Source of the DNA: Phycisphaerales bacterium
GTDB taxonomy: Bacteria; Planctomycetota; Phycisphaerae; Phycisphaerales; UBA1924
Direction: 5' to 3'
DNA length: 43,555 bases
NCBI GenBank assembly: GCA_020853815.1
Contig: JADYYE010000040.1
Location: forward strand, 1 to 43,555
Under the pieces are notes generated by a model, which was not told where the DNA came from, searched no databases, and saw only the letters and a list, made by a program, of their open reading frames with translations. The translations under genes were made by a program, and so were the position numbers. This document shows positions 33,801 through 40,482 of this stretch, one piece after another; position 1 is the first letter of the stretch, and the number at the start of each line of letters is the position of its first letter.

Positions 33801-34233
33801 GTTCGGCCTTGGGTGGGCGCTCGAAGCTCAGAGCAAGCACGCGCCGGCCATCGAGGCCTACCGCGACATCGTGTCGCGCCACGACGGCGCGACCGCGGCC
33901 CGCGCCCAGTTCCAGATCGGCGAGTGCCTCGTCGCGCTCGGCAAGCACCAGGACGCGATCGCCGAGTTGGTCAAGGTCGACGCCGCGTTCGCCGAGCCCG
34001 AGTGGTCGGCGGCGGCGCTCTTCGAGGTCGGGCGCGTGCTCGTGATGCTGAAGCGTCCCGACGACGCCGCGCGCCAGTTCGACGAGGTCATCTCGCGCTT
34101 CCCGGATTCGCAGTGGGGCGCCATGGCCAGGAATGAACGCACCAAGCTCGCGCCCGCCGCGCTGCCGGGACGCCGCGACGCCGCGGCGAGCAAGCCCACA
34201 CGCACCCCCGACAACCTGCAAGGAGATCGATAG
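30832..34233 (+). CDS. Large secreted TPR-repeat protein
   Basis: 1133 residues with an N-terminal signal sequence (basic start, then NLSMLLATLSLAPGAASA). The rest is almost wholly helical, Ala-rich repeats of tetratricopeptide type, for example YQTGIALLNRGLNDAAEKELRAFL-like pairs near the start and AIEAYRDIVSRHDG and AIAELVKVDAAF near the end. The last repeats (ARAQFQIGECLVALGKHQDAI, ARQFDEVISRFPDS) look like CpoB/YbgF or BamD repeats, which work beside Tol or Bam in the periplasm. It is the first gene of a four-gene operon: its stop is 2 bp before the ExbB-like start, whose ribosome-binding site lies inside this gene. It is far longer than CpoB, so a scaffold role is plausible. Confidence 0.85.
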   Translation: MRRSRRSNSFNLSMLLATLSLAPGAASAEPPTPIAPASDQPRKTTASRYQTGIALLNRGLNDAAEKELRAFLGDDPASKDAANARYALAIALSRQSRFEESAAELSQVASLPDFKHAPDATLLLAQCHAKLGRDAEAAAALGSLLNAWKDYARLDEAAAMRAECLQRLGSHGDVISALAGFADRWATSSVAPRATLILAISEAALSKHAEAATHAEAVLGTSGAPELLSRAALVAARARESLGERPKARALYERAASSDDRTIAGEALVASARLARADADSKAASRALDRFESIASTKEDPARGDRKASKGETTIPPALLGWARYERARLILDAGDAKGALALLDALADPSVGQGGTDSPEASRRVASPPGAARDDGALREQAAYWAARCEAALGSFDDAAARLTALRADMPKGSLAAETLFDLASAQLKAGRAAQAAEAYAEFLSGYSSHAWAADASLGFAGALVAMGEHAKAAEVCEHALTSAPHAPLAPALTLVLAEARFAGKDYARAGEAYSAYLKTPKDAPGQWRAEVRRALCALRLNQPRARDQLRRALDAPLPPASRDEPAAGALLVSSLAELADAQAAGEEWPASVASYTRLVSLRGDAAEPQDWLRLGISLRRAGRAKDAVAPLSKAATDPRASREADETTRDAARLELAQALLALNDRAAAAAALRPMVEAAEPPRDADAASARVTALRLMASLESKQGDSDKAASLLAAAASLTGHHSPELLLDQGLALVNAGSLEKAAAALSEFLARNPSHARRDEASARLAMVLSRQGKHEQAADLLAQTRADALAPSLRDAARYAHAVSLAALGKDDDARDVLELLAKGATDENVKLAATIELARRMLDEGKADDAIRRLDAAPVGDGSLRARAVYYRASALLRLERANDAAELLTRETALLSASDIAPGAALLTADALSRSGQLDESLRTLATLLTANPPASIRSAALLLRGDVAAAAQRWSESELAFSAFLAEFAGSELWFRARFGLGWALEAQSKHAPAIEAYRDIVSRHDGATAARAQFQIGECLVALGKHQDAIAELVKVDAAFAEPEWSAAALFEVGRVLVMLKRPDDAARQFDEVISRFPDSQWGAMARNERTKLAPAALPGRRDAAASKPTRTPDNLQGDR

Positions 34234-34235
34234 CC

Positions 34236-35195
34236 ATGCGACTCGCACCTACGCACCGTTGGCCACACCGATGGCCCCCAGCCGCGAGCGCGATCGGCGC
34301 ATTGCTCGCATCGTCCTCGCGCCTCTTGGCGCAATCCGGCGAGCCCGCCGCAACACAAAGCACGCCCTCATCGCCGGGGCCGGTCGGCCTGATGTCGACC
34401 GTCTGGGACCTGACCCTCAAGGGCGGGCCGGTGATGGTGCCGATCGCGATCTGCTCGCTGGTAGCGCTCGCGCTCGTGGTTGAACGGCTGTGGTCGCTAC
34501 AACGCGCGAAGGTGATGCCTCCGGCGTTTGTCGCGGGCGTTCGCCCGGCGCTCTCGCGCGGGCAGGGCGCGGCACTGGACTTCTGCCGCTCGCATCCATC
34601 GCCGATCTCGCGCGTGCTGGAGGCGGGCATTCGGCGCTGGGATCGCCCGCTCGAGCAGGTGGAGAAGCACATCACCGAGGCGGGGCTGCGCGAAACGACG
34701 CTGCTCCGCACCAACTTCCGCGGGCTGGTCGTCATCACCGCGGTCTCGCCGCTGCTCGGCCTCTTGGGCACGATCTTCGGCATGATCACCGCGTTCCGCA
34801 CCGTCGCGGCGTCGGGCGATGCACTCGGGCGCACCGAGCTCCTCGCCGGCGGCATCTACGAGGCGATGGTCACGACCGCAGCGGGCTTGATCGTCGCGAT
34901 CCCGACGCTGCTCACCTATCACGCCCTGGCCGCCAAGGTCGATCGACTGGTCTTCGACATGGACGCGGCGTGCATCGATCTCATCGAGGCGCACGACGCA
35001 AGCGGCGTCCACCCGGACGCGCCGTTGCATCACGCGACGACGGGCCGCGCGGCGGCTCACACCCCTCGCACCGGGGGCGCGACGCAGAACGGCATCGCTC
35101 GCGCCACCGATCTCAACGTGATCGAGAACGGAGACGCCGCCCCGCCCACGGCCACGCCCGCGAACACACCCGACGCCGCCACGGTCGCGGCGTAG
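34236..35195 (+). CDS. exbB: ExbB/TolQ/MotA-family proton channel protein
   Basis: 319 residues. An N-terminal signal-like hydrophobic stretch (about 18-33) precedes the family core: TM1 (VMVPIAICSLVALALVVERLW), a cytoplasmic helical domain with AGLRETTLLRTNFRGL, TM2 (VVITAVSPLLGLLGTIFGMITAF) and TM3 (ELLAGGIYEAMVTTAAGLIVAIPTLLTYH). The LGLLGTIFGM and GIYEAMVTTAAGL segments are diagnostic. A C-terminal tail of about 70 residues is polar. The protein forms the pentameric motor body that uses the proton gradient with ExbD. AAGGAG upstream overlaps the end of the TPR gene. Confidence 0.93.
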   Translation: MRLAPTHRWPHRWPPAASAIGALLASSSRLLAQSGEPAATQSTPSSPGPVGLMSTVWDLTLKGGPVMVPIAICSLVALALVVERLWSLQRAKVMPPAFVAGVRPALSRGQGAALDFCRSHPSPISRVLEAGIRRWDRPLEQVEKHITEAGLRETTLLRTNFRGLVVITAVSPLLGLLGTIFGMITAFRTVAASGDALGRTELLAGGIYEAMVTTAAGLIVAIPTLLTYHALAAKVDRLVFDMDAACIDLIEAHDASGVHPDAPLHHATTGRAAAHTPRTGGATQNGIARATDLNVIENGDAAPPTATPANTPDAATVAA

Positions 35196-35319
35196 AGCAC
35201 GCTCTTGGCGGTGCGACGACTCGACGCCCCGTGCCGCTGCACAGAGGCGGGCCGCGCGGCCCGCGACACATCCCGCGACTCTTCACACACACGCACGACG
35301 ATCTTCGCGAGGGACTTCG

Positions 35320-35733
35320 ATGATCCTGCAACCGTCCAACAGCGACCAATCGGTCGGCGTCGACCTGACGCCCGTGATCGACATGGTGTTCATGCTCCTC
35401 ATCTTCTTCCTGGTCGCTACCACGTTCCAGCAGCAGGAGCGCGAGTCCAAGATCGCGCTCCCGCAGGCCGCGGCGTCCGCGCCGATCTCGTCGGCGCTGC
35501 GCGAGATCGTGATCAACGTGACACGCGACGGCACGCTGATCGTCAACACGAAGGTGGTCGACGAAGCGTCGCTGCTCTCCATGCTGAAGAGCGCCGCGGC
35601 GCAGAACCCGGGGCAGAAGGTGAACGTGCGGGGAGATCGCGACGCGGCGTATGGCATGGTGGCGCGGGCGCTGGACCTGTGCAAGCAGGCCGGCATCGCG
35701 GAGCCCTTCCTTCAGACCATTCCCACGCGTTAG
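35320..35733 (+). CDS. exbD: ExbD/TolR-family biopolymer transport protein
   Basis: 137 residues, the usual ExbD size. A short cytoplasmic start leads to DLTPVIDMVFMLLIFFLVATT, the single membrane helix with the proton-carrying Asp in 'TPVIDMVFMLL'. The periplasmic domain follows, with the family's VNVTRDGTLIVN and VNVRGDRDAAYGMVARALDLCKQAGI. It pairs with the ExbB homologue 125 bp upstream. GAGGGA precedes the ATG. The next gene starts 15 bp downstream, so co-transcription is near certain. Confidence 0.94.
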   Translation: MILQPSNSDQSVGVDLTPVIDMVFMLLIFFLVATTFQQQERESKIALPQAAASAPISSALREIVINVTRDGTLIVNTKVVDEASLLSMLKSAAAQNPGQKVNVRGDRDAAYGMVARALDLCKQAGIAEPFLQTIPTR

Positions 35734-35748
35734 CGCGGAGTTGCAGCG

Positions 35749-38700
35749 ATGAGAGCGCTCGGCATCGTCACGTTGACTGTGGTTGGGGCCGGTACGCTGG
35801 CGCTGGTCGGCGTGCTGGCGGCCCGGCACGCGTCGAGCTTCTGGAGCGACGCGGGCACGATCAGCCAGCCGCCCGAGGCGCCCGTGCGATCCATCCTCTG
35901 GCAGCCCGCGCGCCCGGTCGCGGGCGTCAACTCGAGCGTCGATGAGTACGAGCCCAAGTACTCGCCCGACGGCACGATGATGGTGTTCGTGCGGCGCAAG
36001 CCGGGGCGCAACGCGGACCTCTTCATGTCGCGCTGGTCGCCCGCGGGCTGGAGCACGCCCGAGGCGATCGCGGCGATCAACAGCGACGCGGACGAGCTCG
36101 GCCCGGAGATCGCCGGCGACGGCGGGTCGCTGTACTTCTACTCCGATCGCGCGGGCGGGCGCGGCGGGTATGACCTGTGGGTGTCGCATCGCGTGAACAA
36201 CGAGTGGGCGACGCCGCAGAACATGGGCGACGGCGTCAACACGGAGTTCAACGAGTACGGGCCGGCGCTTACGCCCGATCGAAGCACCTTGTTCTTCTCG
36301 TCGAACAGACCGCGGGAGGGGGAAGAATTGTCCGCGTCCGCGGCGTGGGACGCGACGATGCGCGAGCGGCACGCGCGCCACGACTACGACCTGTATCAGG
36401 CCAGTGTCCACGACGGCACGGCGGACGGAGCGAGGCCCGTCGCGTGGGCCAACACGACGCGGGATGAGGGCGCACCGGCGGTGAGCCCGGCGGGCGATTA
36501 CCTTTACTTTGCGTCGGATCGCGATGGCGGCGCGGGTGGATATGACCTGTATCGCGCGCGGATCAACGACCCGCGGCGGCACGAGATCGAGAACCTCGGC
36601 GAGGCCGTCAACTCTCGAAATAATGAGCTTGATCCGGGGCTGAGTGCGGACGGCTTTCGATTGACGTTCAGCTCGGATCGGGGGTTGAGCGCGGTTGAGG
36701 CGGCGCCCGCGAGCGCGGCCCCCACTGCCGCCAGACCGGATGACCCGGCACGGAGCGATGCGGCGGGCGCGGACGTGGTCTTGGGTGATACGGCCGCGGC
36801 CATTGCCACACCACACGTTGAAGGCTCGCGAGCGGATCGCGATTACAACCTGTGGTCGACGGCGTCGCGCGAGGTATTCCTCGATCACCGGCCGATTGGC
36901 GCGAAGCTGGCTCAGTGGATCAACGCCGCGTGGCCTTGGCTCCTGCTGCTCCTGCTCGCGGCGCTGTTGCTCTGGCTGCTGTCGAAGCTCCGGCGATCCG
37001 AGGCGTGGCGGCGGCGGCTTGCGCGCATGTCGCTTTTGGCGCGATGCCTGCTCGTGTCGCTCGTCATTCACGCGCTGATCGCGTCGCTGCTCACGATATG
37101 GCGGGTTGGAACGTACCTGGGAGAGCTGATGCAGTCGGGCGGCACGCGCGTGGTGCTCGCCTCGTCGGCGTCGGAGATGTCGGGCGAGATCACGTCGCAG
37201 TTTGCAACGAGCATCGAAGCGCCGGAGATGCCGCGGCTCGAGGCGCGGGAGCCTGAGTTGCCTCGGATCGAACTGACGACTCCTGAGGTGCGAACGGCGA
37301 TGGAGGCGCGGGAGCGGAGTGATGCGCCGCCCGAGCTTTCGGTGGCGTCGCCGAGCCCGAAGCCGACCGACGTGAATCAACCAAACGAAGCGGCACCGGT
37401 TGCGTTGCAGGAGCAGACGCTCGCGCATGAGGCCCTGCCGAGAGCCGAGGAGCCGAGCAGGTCGAGCGTGGAGGCGACGGCGGACCAGCCGAAGCTCGGA
37501 GCGGGCGTCGCGCCGATGCAAGTGTCGCCGCTGAATACCGACGTGACTCCGACGACACTCGCCGCGCGCAAGACCAGCGACACGCCGCCGGAGATGCCGT
37601 CGATTGAATCTCCCAACAGGGCGCCGAACGAGGCAAGTTCGCGTTCGCCGCTGAGCGCCATGTCGCGCACGACCACCGCGTTACCCGCCGGGGAACGGAG
37701 CGTCGAGGCTGCGTTGCCATCGACCGAGCGGCCTGCTCGGGTGGCGGAGGCAGAGGCGCCGTCGACCTCCGCATCACTGCCCGCCTCGGACGTGCCGCAC
37801 GCGAACGAAGCGATCGACGCGCCGACTTCGGCGCCGCCTCTGGCGGCGAGGGAGCCGTCGCGTGAGTCCTTGAGCCCGTTGGTGCAGGGCGTGATAACTC
37901 TGGAACCGGCGAAGGTCCCGGAGGCCTCGTCGCCCGCGATTGGTCTGGAGACCAAGCCGCCCGCGCTGCCGGCGCGAGCGCCGCTGGAGGAGAGTCCGTT
38001 GCCGCGGGTCGAGCGTCCGGCGGTGAAGCGCTCGGCGGCTCCGGAGCCTTCGGCGACGTATGCGCCGACGCTGGATTTGCCGAGAGACGGGGCGACACTG
38101 AGCGCGGCGCCGATCGAGCTCTCGCGGGTGGAGGTGTCGCCCGCCACGCTCCCGCCGCGTCCATCGCGCGAGTCGGGCGATGCGCCCGTGATCCAGCTTC
38201 CCGCGGCGGCGCTGCCTGTGCCCAGCGCGGAGGCGCCGGCGCGGCCCGAACTGTCGCGCGCTTTGACGATGGCGGAGCGGGAGCCGCTGCCTGCGCTGCC
38301 GCCGGAACTGCCGCAGCCGATCGAGGACTTCGCGCAGCGAGCGCCGGAGCAGCGGTCGGAGCTCGTGGAGAAGATGGGCGGGAGCCAGGAGACGGAACGC
38401 GCGGTGGCGCGGGCGCTGGAGTGGCTGAGGCGCGTGCAGGAGCCCGACGGGCGCTGGTCGAGCAGGAACAACGGCGGCGAGGTACACGCGGACACGGCGA
38501 TGACCGGCATGGCGCTGTTGTGCTTCCTGTCGGCGGGGCACACGCACACGCAGGACGGCCCGTACCGAGAGGCGGTGTCGCGCGCGATCGAGCACCTGAT
38601 CTCGCGCCAGCAGGGGGACGGGAACCTCGCGCCGGACGAAACGATGTACGGGCAGACGATCGCGAGCGTCGCGCTGTGCGAGGCGTACGCGATGACGCAC

Positions 38701-39309
38701 GATGCCAGGCTCGCGCGGCCTGTCAGGCTCGCGGTGGAGTTCGTCGACGCGTCGGCGCGATCGAACGACGGCTCGGCGGGGAAGACCAGCGTGCTGGGCT
38801 GGCAGGTCATGGCGATGGAGAGCGCGCGGCGCGCGGGCGTGAAGACGTCGAACATCACGTTTGACGCGGCGCGGCGCTGGCTGGACTCGGTCGCGACGCC
38901 GGGCGCGCCGGGGCGGTACGCGTATGAGCGCGGGCGGGCGGCGAGCCCGGCGATGACGGCGGAGGCGATGTTCGTGCGGCAATTGCTGGGGCGCGGCGCG
39001 GGCGAGGCGCGGATGGAGGATTCGGCGCGGTTCATCCTGGGGGAGATGCCGCGCTGGCGGGAGGGCGCGCCGACGCACTCCTGGTACTACGCGACGCTGG
39101 CGCTGTTCCAGCACCAGGGCGAGGCGTGGTCGCGCTGGAACGACGCGCTGGTGCCCGAGTTGCTGGCACATCAGCACACGGATGGGGATCTGGCGGGGAG
39201 TTGGGAGCCGCAGGACCGCTGGTCGAAGTTGTGCGGGCGTGTGCATCAGACGGCGGTGTGTACGCTGAGTCTTGAGGTTTACTACAGGTACAAGGCGCGG
39301 GCGGAATGA
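35749..39309 (+). CDS. Fusion: PD40 propeller, TonB-like S-x3-H helix, Pro/Glu-rich linker, alpha/alpha-toroid
   Basis: 1186 residues. An N-terminal membrane anchor (5-25) is followed by five PD40 repeats (about 66-372; e.g. YSPDGTMMVF, GGSLYFYSDR, GGYDLW, GDYLYFASDRDG), which resemble the TolB propeller. Two hydrophobic helices follow: 394-413 (WPWLLLLLLAALLLWLL) and 432-452 (CLLVSLVIHALIASLLTIW). The second contains S437-x3-H441, the Ser-x3-His signature that TonB and TolA use to contact ExbB/ExbD or TolQ/TolR. Residues about 460-870 are a Pro, Glu, Ala, Ser-rich linker. Residues about 880-1180 are a prenyltransferase/squalene-cyclase-type toroid with a QW-like motif (QEPDGRW). GGAG marks the start. 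The topology would put propeller, linker and toroid in the periplasm. It is the last gene of the operon. Confidence 0.85.
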   Translation: MRALGIVTLTVVGAGTLALVGVLAARHASSFWSDAGTISQPPEAPVRSILWQPARPVAGVNSSVDEYEPKYSPDGTMMVFVRRKPGRNADLFMSRWSPAGWSTPEAIAAINSDADELGPEIAGDGGSLYFYSDRAGGRGGYDLWVSHRVNNEWATPQNMGDGVNTEFNEYGPALTPDRSTLFFSSNRPREGEELSASAAWDATMRERHARHDYDLYQASVHDGTADGARPVAWANTTRDEGAPAVSPAGDYLYFASDRDGGAGGYDLYRARINDPRRHEIENLGEAVNSRNNELDPGLSADGFRLTFSSDRGLSAVEAAPASAAPTAARPDDPARSDAAGADVVLGDTAAAIATPHVEGSRADRDYNLWSTASREVFLDHRPIGAKLAQWINAAWPWLLLLLLAALLLWLLSKLRRSEAWRRRLARMSLLARCLLVSLVIHALIASLLTIWRVGTYLGELMQSGGTRVVLASSASEMSGEITSQFATSIEAPEMPRLEAREPELPRIELTTPEVRTAMEARERSDAPPELSVASPSPKPTDVNQPNEAAPVALQEQTLAHEALPRAEEPSRSSVEATADQPKLGAGVAPMQVSPLNTDVTPTTLAARKTSDTPPEMPSIESPNRAPNEASSRSPLSAMSRTTTALPAGERSVEAALPSTERPARVAEAEAPSTSASLPASDVPHANEAIDAPTSAPPLAAREPSRESLSPLVQGVITLEPAKVPEASSPAIGLETKPPALPARAPLEESPLPRVERPAVKRSAAPEPSATYAPTLDLPRDGATLSAAPIELSRVEVSPATLPPRPSRESGDAPVIQLPAAALPVPSAEAPARPELSRALTMAEREPLPALPPELPQPIEDFAQRAPEQRSELVEKMGGSQETERAVARALEWLRRVQEPDGRWSSRNNGGEVHADTAMTGMALLCFLSAGHTHTQDGPYREAVSRAIEHLISRQQGDGNLAPDETMYGQTIASVALCEAYAMTHDARLARPVRLAVEFVDASARSNDGSAGKTSVLGWQVMAMESARRAGVKTSNITFDAARRWLDSVATPGAPGRYAYERGRAASPAMTAEAMFVRQLLGRGAGEARMEDSARFILGEMPRWREGAPTHSWYYATLALFQHQGEAWSRWNDALVPELLAHQHTDGDLAGSWEPQDRWSKLCGRVHQTAVCTLSLEVYYRYKARAE

Positions 39310-39403
39310 CGGCGGGAGATCCCGTCGTGGCCGACAGGTTGGCGCGGCAGCCAAGAGCACCGCTCTGGAGAGCAGTGCCACCAGGAGCGGTGCCGCCGAA
39401 GAG

Positions 39404-39431
39404 CATCGATGTCGCAAGGCCGACATCGGTG
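39404..39431. repeat. CGACATCGGTG hairpin, copy 3
   Basis: CATCGATGTCG - CAAGGC - CGACATCGGTG has one G:T-type position in the stem and is followed by GCAC as in copy 1. It lies directly before the compound repeat copy B. Confidence 0.7.
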
Positions 39432-39440
39432 GCACGCGCG

Positions 39441-39840
39441 GGCCGACGTATTCACTTGTCAAAGACGCCGGGGGAGCGGGGCGGGTGATGGGCCGTCGCG
39501 CGACTCCGGTGAGGGCGCGGGGTTGACGCACGCGCTATCCGCAGAGGGGGCGGACGGACACTTTGGTGCGCACGGACGCGGTGATGCGCGCGCGAAATCG
39601 CCAAAGTTCAAATCGCTAAAGCGCTAAATAAAACAAGGCCGCGGAGGGGGTTGCGCGAGGGGAGAAAGTGCGCGAAGATTTTTTTCGGGAATCTGGAAGA
39701 GGGGGAAAAAGACGGACACTTTGGTGCGCACCAAGGCGGTGATAAGCGTGTACTAACCGGGGGAGCGGGAGTCGGGATTGGGGAATCGGGAGTGGGGAAG
39801 AGAGGAGGGTTCAACGCAGAGGGCGCAGAGGCCGCGGAGG
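39441..39840 (+). repeat. Compound dispersed intergenic repeat, copy B
   Basis: The gene-free stretch 39310-40171 is dominated by this element. It repeats the block order of 4503-4840: the identical 24-bp segment (39441-39464), CGGACACTTTGGTGCGCAC twice (39555-39573, 39713-39731), the GCCGCGGAGG block near 39637, the GCGAAGATTTTTT tract near 39672, and the GCGGTGATAAGCG...TACTAACCGGG block near 39735-39760. It ends in an AACGCAGAGG unit run (39810-39840). The rest of the spacer is purine-rich and non-coding. Confidence 0.85.
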
Positions 39841-39952
39841 AGAGGAGGAATGGGGAAGGGAGAGGCGGCGGTCTGAGGATCGGGCGCGATACCTCACCGC
39901 GGTGGCACCGGAACACAGGGGGAACACAGAGAAGAGGGAATGGAAAGAACGG

Positions 39953-39978
39953 TTGAACGCAGAGGCCGCGGAGAAGAG
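39953..39978 (+). repeat. AACGCAGAGG-family intergenic repeat
   Basis: TTGAACGCAGAGG followed by CCGCGGAG and AAGAG; a further member of the family at 4808, 15734, 25380 and 39810. Confidence 0.75.
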
Positions 39979-40160
39979 AGGAGAGAAGAGGAGAGGTGAG
40001 GAGAGGTGCGACGGAATGGGACACGGCTTCCCGGGCGGGCGGGAATCGGAGTGGTGACAAGCGGCGAAGAAGGCATCAAGCCATAAGGTATCGAGGCATC
40101 GAGAGGAGCGGCCTTGGAGCCGCGGGGCGTCGCGCGAGGGGCGGCTTGGCCCCGGCGTCC

Positions 40161-40166
40161 TAGACT
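40161..40166 (+). promoter_or_regulatory. TAGACT -10 box 5 nt before tRNA-Ser
   Basis: TAGACT-TTCCC-tRNA. Initiation 6-8 nt after the box would give a transcript starting at or just inside the mature 5' end. The box equals the one before the fucosidase gene. Confidence 0.45.
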
Positions 40167-40171
40167 TTCCC

Positions 40172-40258
40172 GGTGGGGTGGCAGAGCGGTTGAACGCGCC
40201 GGACTTGAAATCCGGTTTGCCCGTCAGGGCAACAGGGGTTCGAATCCCCTCCCCACCG
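40172..40258 (+). tRNA. tRNA-Ser (anticodon UGA)
   Basis: A 7-bp acceptor stem GGTGGGG/CCCCACC, D arm GCAGAGCGGTTGAACGC, and an anticodon loop CTTGAAA flanked by CGGA/TCCG giving anticodon TGA. A long class II variable arm (GCCCGTCAGGGC) and T arm AGGGG-TTCGAAT-CCCCT follow. It reads UCA and other UCN serine codons. The 3' CCA is not encoded. Confidence 0.97.
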
Positions 40259-40422
40259 CTTGTTCAGGAGAGACGAAATGAAAGACGGCGCGGTTGTGGG
40301 GCGGCGCTGATTCGCGGGTCGGGCCGGCGCGGTCCGAGCGGTGCGCTTTCGTCAGAGCCATTCGATCTTGAGGCGCACTTCATGCGATTTCGAGTCGCGA
40401 TGCGCGATCGACGCGAACCAAC

Positions 40423-40454
40423 CCGGACCTTTCTCGCGGACTCGTCAGGTCCGG
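40423..40454 (-). repeat. Constant-loop hairpin element, copy 3
   Basis: On the minus strand: CCGGACCT, a 16-nt loop GACGAGTCCGCGAGAA, AGGTCCGG. It lies 28 nt after the TolC-like stop on the same strand. The loop is the copy-1/2 loop with two single-base deletions and one C/T change. The flanks GACG and GGT are also shared with copy 2. Confidence 0.75.
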
Positions 40455-40482
40455 CGTCCGAAGGCACAGAATATCCGAGAGG

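Noticed and set aside
40423..40454. Hammerhead-ribozyme-like string CTGACGAG...GAAA in the third constant-loop hairpin
   Set aside because: The other two copies break both core boxes, no proper stem II forms and no third stem with a cleavage triplet is evident.
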